64,000 nt of DNA from an uncultured Clostridia bacterium. Its GTDB lineage: Bacteria; Bacillota; Clostridia; Oscillospirales; Ruminococcaceae. Shown here in pieces: positions 59,062 to 64,000 of this stretch. Within the stretch, counting starts at the first letter, position 1, and every line of letters starts with the position of its first letter. Below the pieces are notes generated by a model. That model did not search any database. It was not told the origin of the DNA and saw nothing but the letters and a program-made list of their open reading frames with translations. Both the position numbers and the translations under genes were made by a program. The stretch lies in contig CANQNF010000004.1 in assembly GCA_947625125.1 (NCBI GenBank), positions 62,001 to 126,000 on the forward strand, read 5' to 3'.

Positions 59062-59676
59062 ATGCCGGAGCACAGATACGAAGCCGTGATAGGCGGCAAA
59101 AGCTTTGTTTTTAACACATGCCCCGGGCTTTTTTCTCCCGACGGGCCGGACAGGGGCACCCTCGCCATGCTGAGCCTTGCCGATTTTTCCTGCGAGAAAA
59201 AGGTTCTCGACCTCGGCTGCGGATGCGGTATCGTCGGCATAGCGGCGGCGTCCGTTATAGGCGCCGAAAACGTCGTCATGTGCGATATATCCCCGGACGC
59301 CGTAAAAACCGCCTCCGAGAATGCCGCTTTAAACGGCATGCCCGAAATAAAGGCTTTCGTCAGCGACGGCTTTAGAGCCATGCCGGAGGAAAATTTCACG
59401 CTGATACTTTCAAACCCGCCCTATCACGCCGACTTCTCGGTCGCAAAGGGGTTTATCGAGGACGGCTTCAAGCGCCTTGCCATGGGCGGAAAAATGATGA
59501 TGGTGACAAAGCGCCTTGACTGGTACAAAAATAAGCTCACGTCGGTTTTCGGCGGGGTCAGGGTCGTCGAACGGGACGGTTATTTTATCTTCATCGCCGA
59601 AAAGCGGGAAAGAAAAAAGTCCGCGCCGAAAAAGAAAACCATGTCGAAAAAGCTTGCAAAAAAATACAAAAAATAA
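59062..59676 (+). CDS. Class I SAM-dependent methyltransferase, RsmC/small-domain type
   Basis: 204 residues. Motif I is VLDLGCGCGIVGIAAA, motif II region VVMCDISPDAVKTASENAAL, and motif IV SNPPYHADF, the NPPY box of N6-adenine or N2-guanine methyltransferases acting on RNA. The N-terminus TCPGLFSPDGPDRGTLAML is typical of RsmC-like small-domain enzymes. The C-terminal 20 residues are Lys-rich, fitting RNA binding. The exact base modified is not readable. AAAGGAGAG precedes the ATG at 59062. Confidence 0.88.
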   Translation: MPEHRYEAVIGGKSFVFNTCPGLFSPDGPDRGTLAMLSLADFSCEKKVLDLGCGCGIVGIAAASVIGAENVVMCDISPDAVKTASENAALNGMPEIKAFVSDGFRAMPEENFTLILSNPPYHADFSVAKGFIEDGFKRLAMGGKMMMVTKRLDWYKNKLTSVFGGVRVVERDGYFIFIAEKRERKKSAPKKKTMSKKLAKKYKK

Positions 59677-59720
59677 CCGTCCCCCGACCCTGTACTGTCG
59701 GAGGACGGTTTTTAATTTTT
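59672..59720 (+). terminator. Terminator between the methyltransferase and the HD-GYP gene
   Basis: ACCGTCC-CCGAC pairs with GTCGG-GGACGGT (one extra base), followed by TTTTTAATTTTTT. The A-rich left flank lets it act on minus also. Confidence 0.8.
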
Positions 59721-59722
59721 TA

Positions 59723-62701
59723 TCACGTCTTATAGTGCGAGGCGATGTCCTTGGCTTCCTTGTGCTTTTCATCGGCAAGCGGCGCCACGCCCTCGCTTAT
59801 CATGTCGAGCATGTGCGGCACTATCTTCTCGTCAAGCTGCGTTCCCGCGACCCGCTTCAATTCCTCGACGATAAAATCTTCGCTCAGCGCAGGCCTGTAG
59901 CAGCGGGTAGAGCTCATCGCGTCATAGGTGTCCGCAACGCCGATAATTCTTGCGATAAGGGGTATCTCGTCTCCCTTTCTGCCCTCGTTATAGCCCTTGC
60001 CGTCTATTCTCTCGTGGTGATACTTAGCGCCGTCGGCGATGCCGCTTATGGCGGTAAAGTCCTTGAGAATCTCGCCGCCGATGAGGGGATGATTCTGTAT
60101 CATCTGGCGCTCCTCCTCGGTAAGCTTTCCGGGCTTATTGAGGATGGAATCGGGAATGCCTATCTTTCCTATATCGTGCAAAAGCGCGATGTAGTAGATA
60201 TTTTCCTGGTCTCTTTCGGACAGGTTCATGCGCTTGGCAAGCTCCACCGAATACTCGGCGACCCTCAAGCTGTGGCCGTTGGTGTATTTGTCCTTGGCGT
60301 CTATTGCGCGCGCAAAGGTCTGAAGCGACTGTTCGACTATCTTTCGGTATTCTTTCTGCCGCTTTTCTGCGGATGACAGCTTCGCCCTCTCGACTATGAG
60401 CACCGCCCCCGCCACTATGCCTGCGGCCGCAAGCCCGAGGATGACGAAGAACGCGACGTGCTCGTATACGCGTTTATCCTTTGTTATGGTTATGCCGCAC
60501 TCCTCGGCAAGCGCTTCTTTTCCTCTCTCGTAAACTTTGAGCCGGAATTCGTAGTCGCCGCCCGGGAGGTTTGTGTAGCTGACGCTTGAATTCTGCACCC
60601 CGGTCAGCACCGTCGGGCTCTCGTCGAAGCCCTCAAGGATATATTCCATCACGACGTCGGTGGTGCCGGTGTAGGTAAGCGCGGAGAAGTCGACGGTGAT
60701 TCTCGAAACGTCGCTCTTAAGCTCGGCAGAGGCGGGATTTATCATCTCGACGCCGTCGACATAGAGGCTGTTGATGATGGCTTTCGGCGGGATGTTCTCG
60801 ACTCCACCGAAATCAAACACCGAAACGCCGCTTCTTGTGGCAAGATACAGGCTTCCGGTCTCGGGGTCGGTCCAGTTCCAGGTGTTCGCGTTAAGAGTTC
60901 CCGAAAGGCCGTGCTCGGCTCCGAATTCCTCGTCCGCGGCGGTCTCCTCACCCGAAAGAACAGCCTGCCTGTCGTATGCTAAAATGCCGTTATTTTGCAG
61001 TATCCAGAGCTTTCCGTCCCTGACATAAAAATCAAATATCGAGCCTGCGCCCTTTTTGACGGAGAGCTTTTTGAAGCCGTCGGAGTTAAAGTAGTAGAGG
61101 CTCGAACCCGCGCTGACAAAGTATCCGTCGCCGTCGGGGTCGTCAAGTATCCTTAACACCACGCCGTCCGAAAGGCCCTCGTCAAAGCCGTGGGGGATGA
61201 CCCTGCCGTCTTTTATCTCATAAATTCCTCCGCCGTCCGAGCCAACTAAAATCGCTCCGTCGGCTGTCTCTATCGTGCATAAGACGGAGGCCGTGCTGAG
61301 GCCCTCGCCCGAGCCGTAGGATTCGGCGACAACGCCGTCTCTTATGATGTTAAGGCCCTCCTGAGTGCCGACCGCGACCGAGCCGTCGGAGAGCTCATAC
61401 ACGGTCCTTGCGCCGTTTGAGAGAAGCCCGTCCTCGGTGCCGTATGTCTTAAGAGTATCGGTTTTCGGGTCATAGCACGCGACCGAGTTCTTGTTATCGT
61501 ATGTAGCCGCCCAGACGTTTCCGCCGCCGTCTACGGCAAGGCTTCTGACTCTGACGTCGTTATATGCAGATGTGAGGCTGTTTTCAACGCTGTTCCAGTC
61601 GCCGTCGTAGCATAAGATTCCGGTGTCTGTGCCGAGGTAGCAGCAGCCGTCCGCTATTGCTACGGCGTTTAAGGGAATGCCGTCGAGACCCGCCTTTAAA
61701 TTCGGGCTTTCAAAGCAGCCCTCGGTGTATTTTATGATGCCGAAGCCGGTGGAGGCAAGCCAGATATTTCCCTCGTAGTCCATGCACGCCGAGTTCAAAG
61801 AGGCAGCTCTGTCGGTCTCGGTGAAAGTTATCTGCTCGCCGGATTTTAAAATCACGCATGCTCCGACGTTGCCGCAGACTATCACCGAGCCGTCGGGGCC
61901 TGTTCTTATCATGTTGTGAGTGGTGACTCCGGGGGTCTCTATCACCGTTTGGGAGCCGCTGCCGCTGTCCCAGCCGTTTTCAAGCTTCATGACGGTCGAG
62001 CCTGACGTTCCGAGATAGATGTTGCCTTTGTCGTCCGAGCCGGTGCAGTAGATGCTCTCGCCGCCCGGGAAGAAGTCGGAAGAAGCAAAAGTCTTTACCT
62101 CGCGGTCGTTTTCGAGGAGCACGCATACTCCCGCGTTAAGAGCGCCCCAGACCCGTCCCGAGCCGTCGACGTCGACGGAATAGACGGTGCCGCCTACGGT
62201 ATGCTCGCCCTCGCACGGCTTCAAAACGCCGTCGCGTATTACCGCAAGACCGGAGTTAGACGCCGCATAGACCGCTCCGTCCTTACCTATAGCGAAGTCG
62301 CGGATGCACAAAAACGAATTCTCATCCTCCGAGGGAATGTGGGACACCGCGCCGTTTTCCATGACGAAAACTCCGGCGTCGTTCGTGCCTATCCAGAGCT
62401 TTCCGTCATTTCCCTCCGCAAGAGCCCTGATAGATGAGGAAGCTATAGCGCCCTCGAGGCTGAAGTTGCGGAAAGTCGTTCCGTCATAGCGGATAAGTCC
62501 GCCGTAGCTGCCTATCCAGATGTAGCCGTCGGACGTCTGGATGACCTCGTTGGCCTCGCCTGTGGGAAGCCCGTTGGATTCGTTGTAGAGCGTGACGACA
62601 TAGGGGTCGTCCGAGCTGTCTATTGCCGCTGCGGGCAAGCTCATGCAAAGGAGAAACAATACCGCCGCCTGTGCGCAGGCGAATATCTTCCCTAATTTCA
62701 T
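59723..62701 (-). CDS. Surface propeller sensor with cytoplasmic HD-GYP domain
   Basis: 992 residues. A signal peptide (1-26) is followed by about 14 two-component-regulator propeller repeats (recurring NG-LWIGT-DAGVF pattern, residues 30-640), a Y_Y_Y-type domain (SSVSYTNLPGGDYEFRLKVY), one membrane helix (about 755-780) and an HD-GYP domain: HSLRVAEYSVELAKRM, LLHDIGKIGIPDSILNKPG, KYHHERIDGKGYNEGRKGDE, ARIIGVADTYDAMSS. HD-GYP enzymes hydrolyse cyclic di-GMP or related nucleotides. The name-giving motif reads GKGYNEG instead of the usual G-GYP. The propeller is probably outside the cell, sensing sugars. No gene is close enough to share its transcript. Confidence 0.88.
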   Translation of the reverse strand: MKLGKIFACAQAAVLFLLCMSLPAAAIDSSDDPYVVTLYNESNGLPTGEANEVIQTSDGYIWIGSYGGLIRYDGTTFRNFSLEGAIASSSIRALAEGNDGKLWIGTNDAGVFVMENGAVSHIPSEDENSFLCIRDFAIGKDGAVYAASNSGLAVIRDGVLKPCEGEHTVGGTVYSVDVDGSGRVWGALNAGVCVLLENDREVKTFASSDFFPGGESIYCTGSDDKGNIYLGTSGSTVMKLENGWDSGSGSQTVIETPGVTTHNMIRTGPDGSVIVCGNVGACVILKSGEQITFTETDRAASLNSACMDYEGNIWLASTGFGIIKYTEGCFESPNLKAGLDGIPLNAVAIADGCCYLGTDTGILCYDGDWNSVENSLTSAYNDVRVRSLAVDGGGNVWAATYDNKNSVACYDPKTDTLKTYGTEDGLLSNGARTVYELSDGSVAVGTQEGLNIIRDGVVAESYGSGEGLSTASVLCTIETADGAILVGSDGGGIYEIKDGRVIPHGFDEGLSDGVVLRILDDPDGDGYFVSAGSSLYYFNSDGFKKLSVKKGAGSIFDFYVRDGKLWILQNNGILAYDRQAVLSGEETAADEEFGAEHGLSGTLNANTWNWTDPETGSLYLATRSGVSVFDFGGVENIPPKAIINSLYVDGVEMINPASAELKSDVSRITVDFSALTYTGTTDVVMEYILEGFDESPTVLTGVQNSSVSYTNLPGGDYEFRLKVYERGKEALAEECGITITKDKRVYEHVAFFVILGLAAAGIVAGAVLIVERAKLSSAEKRQKEYRKIVEQSLQTFARAIDAKDKYTNGHSLRVAEYSVELAKRMNLSERDQENIYYIALLHDIGKIGIPDSILNKPGKLTEEERQMIQNHPLIGGEILKDFTAISGIADGAKYHHERIDGKGYNEGRKGDEIPLIARIIGVADTYDAMSSTRCYRPALSEDFIVEELKRVAGTQLDEKIVPHMLDMISEGVAPLADEKHKEAKDIASHYKT

Positions 62702-62724
62702 AATAAGCCCCTTCCAATGTTTAA

Positions 62725-63090
62725 TTACTTGCCAAAGCTTTTGCCGATATAGTCTTTAAGCCTCTCAAATGTTTCGTCGGAGATGACGTGTTCTATCTTG
62801 CAGGCGTCGTCGGCGGCGTTTTTCTCCGGCACTCCTATGGCGCGGAAAAATCCCGTCAGGACTGTGTGGCGCTCGTACGTCCTCTCGGCGACATACTTGC
62901 CCTCGTCGGTGAGGGTTATGTAGCCGTCGGCGTCCACGTCGATATACCCGCCGTTTTTAAGAATTTTGACGGCGCGCGAAACGCTCGGCTTTGAATATCC
63001 CATTTCCTCGCAGACGTCGATAGAGCGCACTCCGCCCTTTTGCGAAAGAATCAAAATGGTTTCCAAATACATTTCTCCGGACTCCTGCAC
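62725..63090 (-). CDS. DtxR/MntR-family metal-dependent regulator
   Basis: 121 residues: a winged helix (SGEMYLETILILSQKGGVRS, DVCEEMGYSKPSVSRAVKIL, GYITLTDEGKYVAERTYERH) and the dimerisation/metal helix (DACKIEHVISDETFERLKDY). The His and Glu/Cys metal ligands characteristic of MntR (H..., C-KIEH) are present. There is no C-terminal SH3-like domain, as in MntR. The start is GTG at 63090 with AAAGGAG ten bases upstream. It could control mntP or a Mn/Fe importer elsewhere; no target lies next to it. Confidence 0.85.
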   Translation of the reverse strand: MQESGEMYLETILILSQKGGVRSIDVCEEMGYSKPSVSRAVKILKNGGYIDVDADGYITLTDEGKYVAERTYERHTVLTGFFRAIGVPEKNAADDACKIEHVISDETFERLKDYIGKSFGK

Positions 63091-63147
63091 GGCCGCATCT
63101 CCTTTTTTAAACGATGTTAAGCGCTTTAGGCATACTAATATATAATA

Positions 63148-63176
63148 ACTATACCACATATGAAGCAAAAATGCAA
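63148..63176 (-). promoter_or_regulatory. Promoter of the DtxR-like regulator
   Basis: Minus-strand TTGCAT-17-TATAGT; the spacer holds CATATG. Confidence 0.75.
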
Positions 63177-63240
63177 GTACAAAAAAAGGAAAAAGCGTTA
63201 ATAAAACGGAAAATCAGAGCCATGTATCATATTTTATTTT

Positions 63241-63615
63241 TTACATCACCCGATACGCCGCCGGCAGTTCGCTGCGAAGTATCCTGTCGGCCCCGGTGAG
63301 CAGGGCCTCGCACTCCGCCGTAAATTCGTCGCAGCCGCTTTGATACATCGCTTCAAGCTTTGACGCCGACGCCGCCATTTCGGCGAGCATGCCGTCGTTC
63401 ACCACGCATGCAAGCTTCGGGGCATAGTCCTCCTTGAAAAAATCGGTGAGCTCATTTATCCTGCCCGAAACGTCGCCGCCGGCCTCGTAGGTCTCGATAA
63501 CGCCCCGAACCATCCCGTAGAGCCTTTCGTTTTTTGACGACACGAGCCCTATCGAGAACACCCCCGCCGCCACGATGGCCGCGATTATAGCTATGCAAAC
63601 GGCAAGTCTTTTCAT
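63241..63615 (-). CDS. DUF4363 protein
   Basis: 124 residues. One N-terminal membrane helix (residues 4-26), then an outer helical bundle of about 95 residues (INELTDFFKEDYAPKLACVV, MAASASKLEAMYQSGCDEFT). Such proteins commonly follow YetF-like DUF421 genes in Clostridia, and here the ATG overlaps the stop of that gene by one base (TAATG). Function unknown. Confidence 0.78.
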   Translation of the reverse strand: MKRLAVCIAIIAAIVAAGVFSIGLVSSKNERLYGMVRGVIETYEAGGDVSGRINELTDFFKEDYAPKLACVVNDGMLAEMAASASKLEAMYQSGCDEFTAECEALLTGADRILRSELPAAYRVM

Positions 63616-64000
63616 TATTTATCGCTCCTTTTCTCGGTTATTTTAAGCTTTCCGTCGGCGTCCACCGTGCAGAGAAAAACGTCGCCGGGCTCAAGGTGTT
63701 TTCGTTTAAGTTCTTTGAGTATTTCATCCCGCGAGAGCTTCCCTGCCGGTCCTATAAAATCGCCGTCGCTTATCACGGTCTTAGGCGGGTCGGATGATTG
63801 GTCGGGAGATTTTACCGCGGACGGGGTCATCGGCTGGAATTCGGGTTTTAGGTATGCGCTGACGGCTCCGGTGGTCTCGACGACGGCGTACTGCACCTGC
63901 GAGATGTCAAAAATCGACTGCGTTCTCAAAGCCGACATAAGGTCGTCGACGGTGTATCTTAAGGACCTGAGCATTTTCTGGTCTATCACCCCGTCGGAGA
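63615..64000 (-). CDS. DUF421/YetF-family protein, C-terminal part (5' end outside window)
   Basis: About 128 residues of the C-terminal cytoplasmic domain are visible: DGVIDQKMLRSLRYTVDDLM, LRTQSIFDISQVQYAVVETT and a tail SYLKPEFQPMT typical of YetF-type membrane proteins, whose N-terminal helices must lie beyond 64000. Followed without a gap by the DUF4363 gene. Function unclear; related proteins are linked to spore or membrane properties. Confidence 0.82.
   Translation of the reverse strand, partial: SDGVIDQKMLRSLRYTVDDLMSALRTQSIFDISQVQYAVVETTGAVSAYLKPEFQPMTPSAVKSPDQSSDPPKTVISDGDFIGPAGKLSRDEILKELKRKHLEPGDVFLCTVDADGKLKITEKRSDK

Overview
The window looks like a chromosomal piece of an anaerobic, Gram-positive, low-redundancy Clostridia genome, most like an Oscillospiraceae/Ruminococcaceae gut or rumen bacterium of medium-high GC. 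The evidence is the gene order glmU-pth-mfd, pyruvate phosphate dikinase, a sodium-pump oxaloacetate decarboxylase, strong AGGAGG-type ribosome binding sites used with ATG, GTG and TTG starts, near-consensus TTGACA-17-TATAAT promoters, and sortase-less surface proteins with one C-terminal membrane anchor. There is no rRNA, prophage or CRISPR array. The only recognisable tRNA gene is tRNA-Val(CAC).

Layout: 1-4727 (minus) is a MacB-like ABC export cluster with a large anchored S-layer-type protein. 5213-8850 (minus) holds a purine permease and a solute-binding lipoprotein. 9092-14623 (minus) is glmU-pth-mfd. 15086-24764 (plus) holds ppdK, a low-molecular-weight phosphatase, radC, tgt, mntP, gph and a sugar symporter, with tRNA-Val on minus. 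25220-30017 has a CBM9 surface protein, two DUF4230 genes and rplM-rpsI. 30192-33985 (minus) is a heterodimeric ABC exporter. 34150-36000 is a tandem array of candidate type I toxin-antitoxin cassettes, with a lipoprotein and malQ placed behind cassette-type promoters. 37616-41273 has an orphan histidine kinase, an IS1-like element and a plsY/glycolipid glycosyltransferase pair. 41642-48741 has a giant ECF sigma factor, a ParB-like protein, an esterase and a sigma/anti-sigma pair. 49113-55000 (minus) holds typA, ddl, murF and a hydrolase. 55224-58788 (plus) is the oxaloacetate decarboxylase operon. 59062-64000 has a methyltransferase, an HD-GYP sensor, a DtxR-like regulator and a YetF/DUF4363 pair.

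The intergenic DNA is the most unusual part. (i) Seven GC-rich elements share one architecture, an outer stem of 10-12 bp enclosing exactly three hairpins that abut with almost no unpaired bases. The arm sequences differ between copies but stay self-complementary. An eighth copy keeps one hairpin. (ii) A 188-bp palindromic MITE-like repeat occurs three times, each time in the loop of the intrinsic terminator of the neighbouring gene. (iii) Two tandem cassettes each encode a 25-residue hydrophobic peptide opposite a convergent antisense promoter, and a decayed cassette follows. (iv) A tandem 113-bp repeat with divergent TGCTATAAT boxes lies between glmU and ppdK.

Functionally, ppdK and the Na+-translocating decarboxylase point to interconversion of PEP, pyruvate and oxaloacetate coupled to a sodium gradient. 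glmU, ddl and murF supply cell-wall precursors, and plsY with the UgtP-like enzyme supplies membrane lipids. All functional names rest on reading motifs by eye; no database search was run.
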